Origin: Geosiphon pyriformis
Lineage: Eukaryota > Glomeromycota > Glomeromycetes > Archaeosporales > Geosiphonaceae
Assembly (NCBI GenBank): GCA_016748015.1
Contig: JAAOMT010000772.1
Location: 251,541 to 315,540 of the forward strand
Direction of reading: 5' to 3'
DNA: 64,000 bases
The position numbers and the translations under genes are program-made. Positions within the stretch are counted from its first letter, which is position 1. Each line of letters opens with the position of its first letter. The notes under the pieces were generated by a model. The model was not told the DNA's origin and did not search any database. It saw only the letters and a program-made list of their open reading frames with translations. Shown here in pieces: positions 23,041-34,330 of this stretch.

Positions 23041-23772
23041 GTCAGAAAAATTTGTAGCCTATACTGATCTAGAACAAGAAATCAATATCCAATACTTTGA
23101 CAATGGACACTTAGAGATAATACTCAAAAGAGCCCATCCAACTGACACTGGATTTGATCTATGTTATCTGGAAAACCAATCCACAACATTACCACTTAGG
23201 AGCATCACCAAAATTGACCTAAAAATAGCGGTTGAAATTCCACCAAAAATAATTGTTTAAATAGTACCACAATCAAGCCTTGTGAAAAAAAGAATAAGCA
23301 TTCAAAGAGGAGTAATTGACTCTGGTTACACTGGAAATTTGATGGTTTTGTTACAGAACAATTCAGAAAAATCTTATACCATTGAATCTAAAAAAAAGAT
23401 TGCACAAGCAATTTTCTTACCATTAGTAAAAGTTGGAAAATTTGTATCAGTAGAAAATTGAAAAGAATTGACACAAACAATGAGAGAAATTTATGGTTTT
23501 GGATTAACAAGAAAAAGAATTGAAGCAAATTTTATTGAAATGCCAGAGGAAAAAAATGAATTAATCAGAAATGAGTGGTCAATTATGCTTACATCTTATG
23601 GAAAATCAAAAATTAAAATAAAAAGGACAATAAAAGATATAAATCTAATATTTGAGCCCCACCCAGAAACTTGCCAACAGTTTTCCATAGGACTTACTAA
23701 CTTTTTTATTTCAGCTGACAAAACACAATGGATAAAAATTTTTATCACAAATACCATAGAAGAACTCATATA
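23041..23772 (+). pseudogene. Element B dUTPase domain
   Basis: Motifs in order: DTGFDLCYLEN (1), PQSSLVKKRISI (2), GVIDSGYTGNL (3), KKIAQAIFLPL (4) and a decayed REIYGFGLTRK (5). One stop follows KIIV and another precedes KELTQ. Linker coding (LTNFFISADKTQWIKIF) runs to 23772, where the Tc1-like element is inserted. Confidence 0.85.
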
Positions 23773-23804
23773 CAGAGGGGTATAAAAAATATTGGACACT
23801 TTTA
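23773..23804 (+). repeat. Left terminal inverted repeat of Tc1-like element
   Basis: CAGAGGGGTATAAAAAATAT then TGGACACTTT. It mirrors 25085-25116, and the mismatches are few (A in GAGGGG, A/G in AATAT). Confidence 0.9.
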
Positions 23805-23989
23805 TAATATGTTATATAAAAGAACTAACTTATGAATCATTAATTTTTTATTATTATATTAAAATACATGTTAGTAGTTTGTTTGACTCCCATTTGCTTT
23901 AAGAATAGCTTGAACACGACATGGCTAAACTTGATCAAATTATAATAATAATTTACAGGTATCGTATCTCATTCTTCTTTAAATCACTG

Positions 23990-24930
23990 TTCCAATTGTA
24001 CGATATTTAAAGGTTGTGAATTATGTTAACAAATTTTAACTTCAATATATGACCAAAAATTTTCTATTGGAGTAATATCAAGACTTTGTGATGGCCAAAG
24101 AAGTAATTCAACATTTGAAAAGGTAAAAAAAAAACGCATGACTTTTGATGTGTGGATTGGTACATTGTCTTCCTGAAAAAAAAAACTTTTTTTTAGTTTT
24201 TTTTGCATGAAGTTTTACCATAGGAATTGCATAATTAGCCAAGGTTTTGTGGTGTATAACTCCAGTAATATGACCAACCAAAAAAACTAAAGGACCCAAA
24301 CCAACCCATAAAAAACATGCGACCAAAGCTTTTTCTAACTGTGGTTGCAATACAATTCTTATGAAACTCTTGGGAAGATTTACACTATACATGTCCAAAT
24401 CTTGTACTTCTAAATTGTGTATATATAAATTCATCTGATCAAACAACTCAGTTAAAATCTTCTACTGTTCAATTTTTATAAGTATAAGCCTATTGTAAAC
24501 ATTTTTCTTTATTTAATTTAGAAATTAATGACTTGAGATGAGAAATGCACAAGCAAAGTCCTTCTTGAGCTAATCTATTTCGAATAATTTGTATAAAAAT
24601 AAATTTGTTGGTATCTTTAATAAAATTTAATTGTATTTGAAAAGAGTTTGGTGGCGAGTTTTTTTATTCTCTATTATTGAATATTTGAGTTGTTCACATG
24701 TGTGTTTGTTAAGAATTTGTGGTCAGCCCATTCATTTTTTAGGAAGTTTTTTTTAGCTTGTATGACTTTCATATACATATTATAGAAGAATGTGAACATC
24801 CAATAGTCATAAAAATTTCATTGTTTGTATGTCCTAACTTTTTTGCAGAAATAATCCCTCTTTTTTGGTATTCAGAAAGTTTTTTTCCAAGCCACATTTG
24901 ATGCGGTAAATTTTTTCATAACAAAAATGT
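23990..24930 (-). pseudogene. Tc1-like transposase, frameshifted
   Basis: C-terminal catalytic coding is in two overlapping frames: 24446-24108 (DQMNLYIHNLEVQDLDMYS; FLWVGLGPLVFLVGHITG) and 24208-24026 (FQEDNVPIHTSKVMRFF; SLDITPIENFWSYIEV). The last two carry the second Asp and the final Glu of the DD34E triad. Upstream decayed coding to about 24930 resembles the N-terminal helix-turn-helix region (KLSEYQKRGIISAKKLGHTN). The enzyme cuts and pastes the element at TA. Frameshifts and stops make it inactive. Confidence 0.88.
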
Positions 24931-25116
24931 TTGATATTTTATATATATGTGTATAATCCACTGTTGTGTTTTACAAGGATGCAATGTATTTTGATTTTTA
25001 GATTATAACTATAAGTAATTTTAAAAAAAATTATGGCTTAAATTGGTAATAGTATTACAATATATAGTCTTTTTTATATATTATATTAAGTGTCCAATAC
25101 TTTTTATACCCCCCTG

Positions 25117-26200
25117 TACATTCCAGAAAACATCATCATGGGATACCTTAGAATGGAGCTAGAAAATACATTAACACTACAAAAAATTCTAAATTTCCCA
25201 GAAATCACTTTTACTGTAAACTTACTTTAATAAATTGGCAACAACTATTAGAATGCTATCAATTTATGCCAGAAAAATTGGCCAAATTAAACAATGGATC
25301 CAGACCAACAGTGACAATTAAAAGCATTAATTTTAAAATACTCTGATATATTTTCACAAAATGGTGAATTTAAAAGAACCAACTTGGTTCAACACCAAAT
25401 TCTCACTGGGGATGCCAGACCTAAAAAACAATGTACTTACCATGTTCCACCAATGGAGCATAATTTTATCAGAGAAAAAGTCTAAAGCATGTTGGAAAAA
25501 AAAATAATTCAACTATCAATGAGCCCATAGTCTTCACCAGTTGTTTTAGTAAGGAAAAAGAATGGAAAAATTAGATTTTGCATTGACTATCACAAACTAA
25601 ACAACAAAACAACCAAAGACTTATATTCAATACTGTTAATTGACAAAATCTTCAATGTTTTTGGAAGAGCAAAATGGTTTTCTATACTTGACTTGACCAG
25701 TGGATACTGGCAAGTGGAAATGAACCCAAAAGACAGGCATAAAACAGTATTCACAACACAAAATAGCAATTATGAGTTTAATGTAATGCTATTTGGATTG
25801 ACAAATGCTCCCATGACATTCCAAAGACTAATGGACATAATTTACTCTGGAATTCTGTGGCAATCTGTTGTTATCTACTTGGACAATACAAATGTTTTCT
25901 CACCAAAATTTGCAGATTATCTCCAATATTTACAACAAGTTTTTAAGAGATTAAGATACACTGGACTTAAATTAAATTTAGAAAAATGGTTTTTTAGGAA
26001 AAATGAGCTAGCATTTCTAGGACATGTAGTTGAAAAAAATGGAATAAAACCAGATCCATTAAAAATAAACAAAGTAAAAAATTTTCTAGTACCTTGAAAT
26101 GTTTTAGAAGTTAGAAGCTTTTTAAGACTCACATCTTACTACTGCCGCTTTGTAGAAAACTTTTCAAACATCGCCAAACCTCTTAATTATTTACTATCCA
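25117..26200 (+). pseudogene. Element B reverse transcriptase
   Basis: Downstream of the Tc1 element the frame gives KYSDIFSQNGEF, SPVVLVRKKNGKIRFCIDY, LDLTSGYWQVEMNPKDR, FGLTNAPMTFQRLMDII and VIYLDNTNVFS (catalytic YLDD changed to YLDN), then FLGHVVEKNGIKPDPLKI. Main open stretch 25693-26097. The Asp-to-Asn change and a few stops indicate an inactive RT. Confidence 0.9.
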
Positions 26201-26690
26201 AAAATGTGAAATTTGAATGGACTGAAACACAGCAAAAAGCTTTTGAGTACTTTAGGCAAAAGCTCATTAAATCACCAATAATAATCTATTCAGATTTCAA
26301 CAAGAAATTCATTTTGGCCACAGATGTCTCTGGAACTAGACTTGGAGCCATTCTTTCACAAAAAGATGATAATAAAAGAGAACATATAATTGCTTATGCC
26401 AGTAGAAGTCTCAGTATGGCAGAGCAAAACTATGTAGCACATGAACTAAAATGCTTAGCAGTAGTCTGGAGTTGTGTTCACTTTGACACATATTTATAGT
26501 ACAAACCCTTTGATATTACCACAGATTATAAAAGTCTGGTCTGGTTAAATAATAAGAAAGCACTAAAAGAAAAATATACCAGATGGTCACAAATATTAGC
26601 ACCATATAATTATATTATCAAATACAAAGAAAGTACCAAAAATGCCAATACTGACTGTTTGTCAAGAATGAGACACATATAAAAATCATA
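26201..26690 (+). pseudogene. Element B RNase H domain
   Basis: Stretch 26206-26499 and its continuation match gypsy RNase H: PIIIYSDFNKKFILATDVSG, GAILSQKDDNKREHIIAYAS, AHELKCLAVVWSCVHF, a stop, TTDYKSLVWL, and the end motif NANTDCLSRM. The coding then breaks off and no integrase follows. Confidence 0.9.
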
Positions 26691-26995
26691 AATTCACCCA
26701 TTAATTAAAGTAATTAACAAAGCAACAATCCAACAATTAGAAAGTTTTATTGGAAAAACCAACAGTATATTTAATTCAAAAAGCAGTTTATGGAATTTTC
26801 AAAGCATTTGAAAATTGTCACAAAGTATTACTGGATCCAATCATGAACATAATAACAACCAACAGTATTGAACAACTTACCAATTCAAAATTTCAAGAAT
26901 TACAACAACAAGTTAATAATACAGTATTGGACTACTATAGCAACTTAGAATTCAATGAAGAAATTAACTTCAATTTTGACGGAGTTCAATCTTGA
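26691..26995 (+). pseudogene. Element B Pol tail joined directly to RNase H
   Basis: Stretch 26750-26995 (YGIFKAFENCHKVLLDPIMN; LTNSKFQELQQQVNNTVLDY) matches the post-integrase tail of C. It follows RNase H with almost no gap. The integrase and the first part of the tail are therefore deleted. Confidence 0.7.
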
Positions 26996-27008
26996 AAGGA
27001 GGAGATAA
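26994..27008 (+). promoter_or_regulatory. Polypurine tract of element B
   Basis: GAAAGGAGGAGATAA immediately precedes the 3' LTR. It is nearly identical to the tract of element D. Confidence 0.85.
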
Positions 27009-27829
27009 TGTTACAGTTTAAGAATTTAATAGGAATTATAAATAATATAAATTAGCCAATTATAAAATAGCACAGCAACAAGTTATAAAAAAGAAATGAT
27101 TTACAAATAACAGCAAGCACTATTGTACAATAGCAGCAAGCACTATCATGCAAAAGCAGCAAGCACTATTTCACAATAGCAGCAAGCACTATTTAGAAAT
27201 AACGGAAATAGAGTATTATAAGATGTTATTTTGTAAAACAATAATTATATATATATACAATAGTTTTTAATAATGAAGAATTAAACAAGTTTCAACTTGA
27301 AGCAACAAATATCTAAATAAAATCTTATTCAAAAAGAATTAATAAAAAAAATAATAAATTGAATGAACATCACAATTACAAAATTAACAATAAAATTCAC
27401 ATACCTTTTCTAGTGAATAAAACTATCATTCCATCTCTGAACCCTTTGAAAGAATAATCCCTGATTAAAATTATTCACGTGATTACTAATTAAATTGAAA
27501 AAGCTTTATTATATACTTAGGAAAATTGTGAAAATGCCATTAACATTCTGTGTTTCTAGATTAGAAAAACACATTAAGCAATTGCAAGAATAGCCTCAGA
27601 AAAGACTCCAGACAGTGAATAGATTTCAGATTAGCCTCTGGAAAAGAGTACACAACATACAAAGACAATTAGAATTAAAGAGAAAACTTATATCACAACA
27701 TCAAGAGAAAACCTTTAGTATATCATCATTAATATTCAACACATAAAATAGAGGAACTCACGAGAGACTGATTGCAATTAAAACAGGAGATCAACAATTA
27801 AAATATACCAAGAAAACCATATCATAACA
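27009..27829 (+). repeat. Element B 3' LTR
   Basis: Starts TGTTACAG, ends CATAACA, followed by TSD CTGG. It carries four CAGCAAGCACTAT units at 27106-27200, then TATATATATATA at 27246-27258. Compared with the 5' LTR it has about 50 bp more array. Confidence 0.93.
27106..27200 (+). repeat. Four-unit CAGCAAGCACTATT array in B LTR
   Basis: Units of about 25 bp, each AATAGCAGCAAGCACTATTN. The 5' LTR of B has two units (9044-9092) and the solo LTR at 27879 has four (27974-28062). Position: directly upstream of the TATA box. Confidence 0.85.
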
Positions 27830-27878
27830 CTGGTATTTTAGATTAATTTGTTGTAGAAATTTCCTTTGGCTGAGTTAG
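27830..27878 (-). pseudogene. Short gag segment of A between two inserts
   Basis: 49 bp of element A gag (by alignment with D near 48110-48160) left between the B 3' LTR and the solo LTR. Its first four bases are the TSD of B. Confidence 0.75.
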
Positions 27879-28692
27879 TGTTACAGTTCAAGAATTTAAT
27901 AGGAATTATAAATAATATAAATTAGCCAATTATGAAATAGCACAGCAACAATTTATAAAAAAAAATAATTTACAAATAACAGTAAGCACTACCATGCAAT
28001 AGCAGCAAGCACTATTATGCAAAACCAGCAAGCACTATTTCACAATAGCAGCAAGCACTATTTAGAAATAATGGAAATAGAGTATTACAAGATGTTATTT
28101 TGTAAAACAATAATTATACATATATACAATAGTTTTTAATAATGAAAAAAAAACAGCTTCAATTAGAAGCAACAAATATCTAAATAAAATCTTATTCAAA
28201 AAGAATTAATAAAAATAATAAATTGAATGATATCACAATTATGAGATTAACAATAGAATTTACATACCCTCTTTAGCAAATAAAACTATCATTCCATCTT
28301 TGAACTCTTTGGAAAAATAATCCTTGATCAAGATTATTTATGTGGTTACTAATTAAATTGAAAAGACTTTATTATATACTTAGGGAAATCGTGAAAAGAC
28401 CATTAACATTCCATGTTTCTAGATTAAAAAAACACAACAGGCAATTGCAAAGATAGCCTCTAAGAAAACTCCAAACAGTGGGTAGATTTCAGATTAGCCT
28501 CTGAGAAGAAGTACACTACATACAAAGACAACTAAAATTAAAGAGAAGACTTACATTGCAACATCAAGAGAAAACCTTCAGTATATTATCATTAATATCC
28601 AACACATAAAATAGAGGAATTCACGAAAGACTGATTGCAATTAAAACAGGAGATTAACAATTAAAATATACCAAGAAAACACTCCCATAATA
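27879..28692 (+). repeat. Solo LTR of the B family in gag of A
   Basis: Starts TGTTACAG, ends CATAATA (decayed CATAACA), with no internal sequence. It aligns over its full length with the B LTRs, including array and TATATA. Flanks TTAG and TTGA do not form a clean TSD. Confidence 0.88.
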
Positions 28693-28928
28693 TTGATTTC
28701 TACTAATACTTCTAGCAAATATGAGATTTTCTTGTTGATGTAAAAATTGAAGGCTGATTCTGCTGATAAGTAATAATTGGTTAATCCCAAATGTTAACAG
28801 TAGTATTGGAATAAGGATTTGGTAAATTCTAAATGGTTTGTTTTTATTCTTTCTGGTTTTGTTACTTTTAGATGGTTGTGTATTGGTGCTGGTTTTCTAT
28901 AGGATTATACTTCACAGAAAGCATTAAA
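28693..28928 (-). pseudogene. Element A Gag N-terminal end and primer-binding site
   Basis: Alignment by eye with D (48200-48389) shows the gag N-terminal coding and the PBS. Minus strand TTTAATGCTTTCTGTGAAG after the LTR is a decayed form of TTTGGTGCTTCCTGTAAG. Confidence 0.65.
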
Positions 28929-29828
28929 TGTTACAGATGATTATTTGAGGTCTCAAAGCAAATAACAAACCCATAATTTGGTGCTCAATTAATGACATTA
29001 ATAATGTTTGAAGGTGTTTTGATCTGAAAGTTTTAATTAGAGTTCTTTGTATAATGGACAAAAATTTCCATGTTATTTTATTTGTAACTTCCCAGAATTG
29101 CAATTCCATCAATTTTTTTCTTAGCATGGTAGCTGGCAATCCTTTGGTAAGCAATCCGTAATTTTTATGTATTCTACCCACTTGCAGAGGTCTTTTACTA
29201 GGCAATCTTTGACATCAATACTTAGCGCTTAATCCTCAATTAATTAGTATACACAACAAAAATAAAGAAAAAAATAAAAAAGATAAAGAAAAATAAAGAC
29301 AATAAGCCAAGACAATATAAATTAGTATCCCATCAATAGCTATAATCAAGGGCTATTGTTTCTGTGTGTTTTAAGTATCAATTATTATTAACATTTAGAG
29401 TTGATAGTAAACAACTGAATTTGAAATGCTAAATAAATATATTTATTGATATTTTGGAATAATATGGTTTCTAACTAGAGAATAGTAATTAATAAATTTC
29501 TGTTTGGGGATCCTGTCTTTTTTGTTTCTAATGCTACTGCTATATATATGTATTTTTTAATTTTATAGAATTGCTTTGAATCATCTGTTCTTGCTAGCTA
29601 TTACTTCATTTTTTTACGTTATAACTAATTATTCTATGTTATAACACATTATCTGATGTTATTACACATTATTCTGTATTATTCTGTATTATAATACATT
29701 ATCTCACATTATAATACATTATCCAATGTTATTGCACACTATTCTGTGTCTTTTCATGTTTTGTCACGTTTTTTTTTAAGTCATGTTTTTTTTTCTTTCT
29801 TTGATAGGCTTTCTTTTTTTAAGTAACA
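28929..29828 (-). repeat. Element A 5' LTR
   Basis: Starts TGTTACAGATGATTATTTG on plus and ends CAAGTAACA (29828). It contains an array at 29618-29735 and a TATATATA box at 29542-29550 (minus). 28929-28995 holds an inverted repeat with the PBS, as described for D. Confidence 0.92.
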
Positions 29829-30082
29829 ATGTTATTATATACTAAAAAATACTATCTATATACTATTCAGATCTATATTACCATTAACTGCAAAAACACT
29901 ATTATCTTAAGTACTATTCCAAAATAATTAAGAGAATGCCAAATTATTAAAAACTTATAACAATTTCTTTAAAAAATTTAAATTATGATCAACAATATTA
30001 TTAAAACTTCAATTACTGTTACTTAACCAAATTTTGAATACACTAGTTATTAGAAAGACACTAAATCAGAAAAAAAAGCCAA
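29829..30082 (+). pseudogene. Gag relic E1, first part
   Basis: Old plus-strand gag sequence that A inserted into. It resembles E2 gag around 33070-33300 (compare the ATTATTAAAAACTTATAACA stretch with its E2 counterpart), rich in stops. It continues at 31094. Confidence 0.55.
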
Positions 30083-31093
30083 TATTACAGATAAACTTGG
30101 TGGAATAGGGAAATGGTAACATTTGGTGCTTTTAATTATTGATAATATGTGTTTTGCATAATTTCAGTGGCTTACTCTTTGATTATCAGTCTCTAAAAGT
30201 CTTATTTTACTGGTTGCAAATTTACCCATTGAGTTCTTTGGTTATAAGACACAAAGTTTTGGTTTTTGCTGATTGCAACTTCTTATAAAGGTGAGTTTTC
30301 TTCTTCAAACTAATAAGCACAATTGTTAAAATCCAGTGTTGTTTTTTTACTCTTCTGGTAAGCTATCAAGATAATGTTAATATTCAAAAATCTAGGAGGA
30401 GCTTCTTTCTTTTACCAGGCTATTACAAAGTCTATTTTCAGACAGTTGATTTTACTATATTGCTGTTCCACAAGAAAAAAATAAAAATAAAAAAAAATAA
30501 AAATAAAAAAAATAAAAAAAAAGATAAATTAGTATCATCAATTATCATGATCAAGAGCAATTTGTCCAAATTATTAATAGTTTGAGGCAGTTATGCTAAG
30601 AGCATCTGTCTTAGAACAAAGTTATGAAACAATAATTAATTCACATAAATTTTATAAAGTTTGAAAACATAAATTTGTAATTCTGATTTCTTAATAATTG
30701 ATTTATTTCAGAAGATGAATATGGAATATAATAAATGATAAAGGGGTATAAATATTTGATTCTTGTCTAGTGATTTGTATCTAGATGTCTTTCTACTTTT
30801 CTCAACTACTTGTTTTTATATATTTTTTTGGTTTTACAGAATTGCTTTTTAATTGTTCTATTATTGCTAGTTATTGCTTTGCTATTTTTGTAATTGCTTT
30901 GTTCTTCTATGTTAGTACTAGTTATCCTATATTATAATATATTATCTGGTGTTATTATATGTTATTTTGTGTTATTCCACATTATAATGCATTATTCTGC
31001 ATTATTCTATATTATTGTATACTATTCTGTATCATGTCACATTTTGGTCATGTTTTTTCATAACTTTGGATCAGTTTTTCTACTCAGGTAACA
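30083..31093 (-). repeat. Solo LTR of the M-type backbone in E1
   Basis: Starts TATTACAGATAAACTTGG and ends CAGGTAACA. The outer sequence matches the M LTRs (57130, 59405). Flanks CCAA and CCAG are a 4-bp TSD with one transition. The array at 30905-31025 is of the A type (ACATTATAATGCATTATTCTG), unlike the GCTAGC array of the M LTRs. Confidence 0.88.
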
Positions 31094-31573
31094 CCAGCAA
31101 TCAGAAAAATAATAATTAAAACCCAATCTCAAATAATCCAGAAATTCAAACTTTGATTGTTCAAATCCAGCCAAACCTAAACAATTTAAACCCAGCTTCT
31201 ATTCTTTTAGAAAACTTATATTCAGTTATTTTAATTAATTAACTGCATTAATTAGTGCCTAACAACAACCACAATAATAATTACTACTTGTATTAATAGT
31301 CTATGTACCAATTGCAAAACTCAAAAAATTTATTGGTAAAGAAAACAATATCTAAGCATGGTTAAACAATATGGCAAAAGCCATTACAGCCAATAGATAA
31401 AATAATGTTAAAGCATTTTAAACCATCCTATATTTTCTCTAAAATACTATTAACTCATAATACCAGAATTTTATAAACAAACTCCAAGATTTTGACACAT
31501 TTAAAACCACATTTTTACAGTATTTTAGTAATAATAACAGTATCAATAATTTGTTAATTAGCTTTACTACCAT
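31094..31573 (+). pseudogene. Gag relic E1, second part
   Basis: Frames give VPIAKLKKFIGKENNI, AWLNNMAKAITANR and FLQYFSNNNSINNLLISF, the capsid segment seen in D (MAFAPIAKLKKFTGKENN). It is cut at the capsid midpoint by the 5' LTR of E2. Confidence 0.75.
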
Positions 31574-32557
31574 TGTTATTTATAAAAAAATACAAAAAAA
31601 TAAAGCTAAAAAAACAGATAGAAAAATAGTACTTAACATATGTGCAGAATATTAAAAACTATGACAAATTGCATAGCAATGTGTACAGTGCTAACAAATT
31701 AAGGCACATTGCTTAGCAATATAAGCAATGTTAGTAAATTAGAGCACACTGCTCAGCAATATGAATAATATTAGTAAATTAGGGCATATTGCTTAAGAAA
31801 AAGTAAAATCTTATAAAACAAAAAATATGTATATATAGTGAGAGTATTAGAAGCAAAAAAGACAGAATCCAGTTTACAATTAATATTCACAATCTATTAA
31901 TTATTTTATATCTCTTTCTTTAAAAGATAGTTTTCTATAACTTAAAGCAAAATCAAATTACATATCAATAAAATATTAATTGAATTCATATTATTATTGC
32001 TTGATTAAAAAAATATTAAACACTTCTACTCTATTAATACTCTATATTGATAGAATTCAACACTCCATATTAATAAAATTTAATATTTAATTATACTAGA
32101 CCAATAACTCTTAATTATGACTATTAACAGAATAGTAATTTCTTAATTTTCTTTTTATTTTCTTTTATTTTTTTATTTTTTTTTGTTTGTTTTGTTAATT
32201 TACTAATTAATTAAAAGAATTAAGTATTGAGTATTTTGATGTTAAAGATAGCCTGGTAAAAGATCCAAAAATAAAGATATAGAACTTAAAATTAAAGATA
32301 ACTTATCAAAAAAACACAACTACCAGAATAAACTGGTCACCATGCTGAAAAAAAATTAACAGAATAACTATTTTAGGAGACTACTGAAACAACCATTGAA
32401 TTTCTGTTCATTATACAAAAGACTTTACCAAAATCTTTAGATCAAAAAAATCTTTATATCATAAAAACTTTTAAATATTATTAATATCATCTAATTATTA
32501 AGCACCAAGTTATAAGTTAGGTATTAATATCAACACTTCAAATAATTACCTGTAATA
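31574..32557 (+). repeat. Element E2 5' LTR
   Basis: Starts TGTTATTTATAAAAAAA, ends CTGTAATA. It contains TTGCTTAGCAATAT-type palindromic units at about 31655-31800 and a TATATATAG box at about 31830-31839. The 3' end holds AAGCACCAAGTTA opposite the TTTGGTG of the PBS. Confidence 0.85.
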
Positions 32558-33540
32558 TTTGGTGTTTTTTGTAAGGTATAATCTAGCAGAAAACCAATAC
32601 CAGCAACAACTATCCAAAACTGTGACAGAATTAAAAAAAATAAGGACAAATCACTTGAGATTTACAAAAGCTTTATTTTAATATTATTAAACTCACTTTG
32701 GATTAACAAATAATTATTGGCCAGCAGAATCAACTTTCAATTTTTATGTCAACAAAAAGATTAAATTTCACTTGGAAGACCAAGAAAATTTGGAAGCAGT
32801 ATTTAACAATTTTTATAGTAAATTACTCCAAAGTATTATGCTTTTACAAAATTATTTATTTACTCTAATAATCACAGAAATCAACAGAGAAATTGAGAAG
32901 CACACCAGACAGCAATTTTTTATTACCTTTACAGATAACAAAAAAGGAAAGTTACAAACACCAGCAGAAATACCAAGAAGAATACAACTATTTACTTGGA
33001 AAAAACCAAGAGTCATTTTACTTATTCACCTGTTATATTACCACATGTTTAGAAGTACCATCAATATATCATCAGAAGTTGTATTATCATTAGCAAAAAC
33101 ACTATCAGCAAGAATAATGTTCTAAAGCAAACAAAAAAAAGCCAATTTATTGGAAACTTATGATGATTTCTTTAAAGAATTTAAATTGCAATTACTAATG
33201 CTATCAGAATTTTAATTCAATCCAATTTTGAAGCTGTTAATTTTTAAGAAATAACTAATTCAAAAAAAGAGAAAAATGATGATCAGAAATTCAAATATCA
33301 AAACCCAATTTCAAAAAACCCAGAAATATAAACTTCAATTGTTTAGGCCCAGCAAAATTCAAACAATTCAAACATCACTCCTATTGTTTCTCAAAACTTA
33401 TCTTCAATAATCATAATTAATCTATCACCTGTTGTCCCAATTGTCACATAACAATAACAACTGTAATCACAACTTCAATTACCACCATAACAACTACTTC
33501 AATTACAACTATAACAACAATTGATCATAGCACTAATGGC
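32558..33540 (+). pseudogene. Element E2 PBS and Gag N-terminal region
   Basis: PBS-like TTTGGTGTTTTTTGTAAG is followed by decayed coding; the best stretch, 32772-33125, includes NFYSKLLQSIMLL and LIITEINREIEKHTRQQF, which matches the D motif IITEINKKIEHYIQQRY. In-frame Met codons do occur here, but in a heavily mutated copy. Confidence 0.6.
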
Positions 33541-34330
33541 ATATGTACCAATTGCCAAATTAGAAAAATTCAGTGGCAAGAAAAACAATGCCCAAGTTTA
33601 GTTGAATAACATTGCTAAAGCTATTATCACTAATAATTGGGATAACACTAAAACTCTTTAAGCTATTTCATATTTTTTTTAAGATATTGTTGACTTATGA
33701 TATCAAAGCTTGATTCAAAAAACCCAAATTTTCAATGAATTTAAAGTTGAATTTTTGAGATATTTTAATAATAATAACAGTATCAATTATCTTATAACTG
33801 TCTTTATTACTATTAAGCAAGAAAATACTAAAGCTGTCATTATTTAGCTAGAATGCTTTCACAAAAATCTGCACCAAATTCAAGTTATTAACACTAATTA
33901 TTTCACAGTATCACAAATTTTGAATCAGTTTATTTATGATCTATACAGTAGTTTCTTACAATATGTATACTTATTATATTTACAAATGCTCTAAAATATA
34001 GTCATAAATACCTGAGATTTTGAATTGGCTGAATTAAAAGCCAATTATGCCCAAGCCATAAATCTAGTAATAAACAAATCATCTGACTTAAATTCTAAAC
34101 TAAAACAATTTAGTAATTTAATTAATCAAAAGCTAAAAGAATATTTAAGCAATTTATTAGTCTTCTTAACATTACAATAATCAGAAAAACTCAAATTACC
34201 TTTAAAATTAACCACATCTATCATTATTAAACAATTAATAATGGCAACAAGAGATGTGTAATTGTCATTATTGTGATAAACAAAAACATTTACAAATTGA
34301 CTATTGTACATAGTTAAATAATCAATAATC
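33541..34330 (+). pseudogene. Element E2 Gag capsid and zinc knuckle
   Basis: Reads VPIAKLEKFSGKKNNAQV, FLRYFNNNNSINYLITVF and SQILNQFIYDLYSS with stops between. 34240-34310 encodes CHYCDKQKHLQIDY, a CCHC knuckle with the last Cys changed to Tyr (TGT to TAT). Confidence 0.75.

Larger units (their letters stand above)
23773..25116 (-). mobile_element. Tc1/mariner-like DNA transposon inserted in element B
   Basis: 1344 bp with inverted ends CAGAGGGGTATAAAAA / TTTTTATACCCCCCTG (at least 30 bp, including ATTGGACACTT) and a TA duplicated at 23771-23772 and 25117-25118. The transposase is on the minus strand and frameshifted. Coding of B continues on both sides. Confidence 0.92.
8947..27829 (+). 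mobile_element. Element B: Ty3/Gypsy element inserted in A, integrase deleted
   Basis: B has LTRs at 8947-9716 and 27009-27829 and a 4-bp TSD CTGG (8943-8946 and 27830-27833) inside the gag of A. The coding order is gag, PR, Cys-rich, dUTPase, RT, RNase H, Pol tail. Element C interrupts the Cys-rich domain and a Tc1-like element interrupts the coding after dUTPase. No integrase lies between RNase H (ends about 26680) and the Pol tail (from about 26716), so roughly 2 kb is missing. Gag through PR keeps one frame. Confidence 0.88.
1..29828 (-). mobile_element. Element A: Ty3/Gypsy LTR retrotransposon carrying nested insertions
   Basis: The minus strand reads, from 28929 down to 857, gag, zinc knuckle, protease, Cys-rich domain, dUTPase, RT, RNase H, integrase and Pol tail between two related LTRs (28929-29828 and 1-856; the left one begins before the window). 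The gag is interrupted by element B (8947-27829) and by a solo B-type LTR (27879-28692). Without these the element is about 10 kb. Coding from 7910 to 3312 stays in one frame apart from stops. Protease, RT and integrase all carry substituted catalytic residues, so it is a dead copy. On its right A abuts old gag sequence (E1), so A itself inserted into an older element. Confidence 0.88.

Noticed and set aside
27875-28696. Perfect TSD around the solo B-type LTR
   Set aside because: Flanks are TTAG and TTGA; they do not match without assuming two changes, so no TSD is claimed.
30470-30530. A-rich run AAAAATAAAAA as a possible LINE poly-A tail
   Set aside because: The same A-rich run occurs in every LTR copy at this position (52220, 57510, 59790), so it belongs to the LTR.
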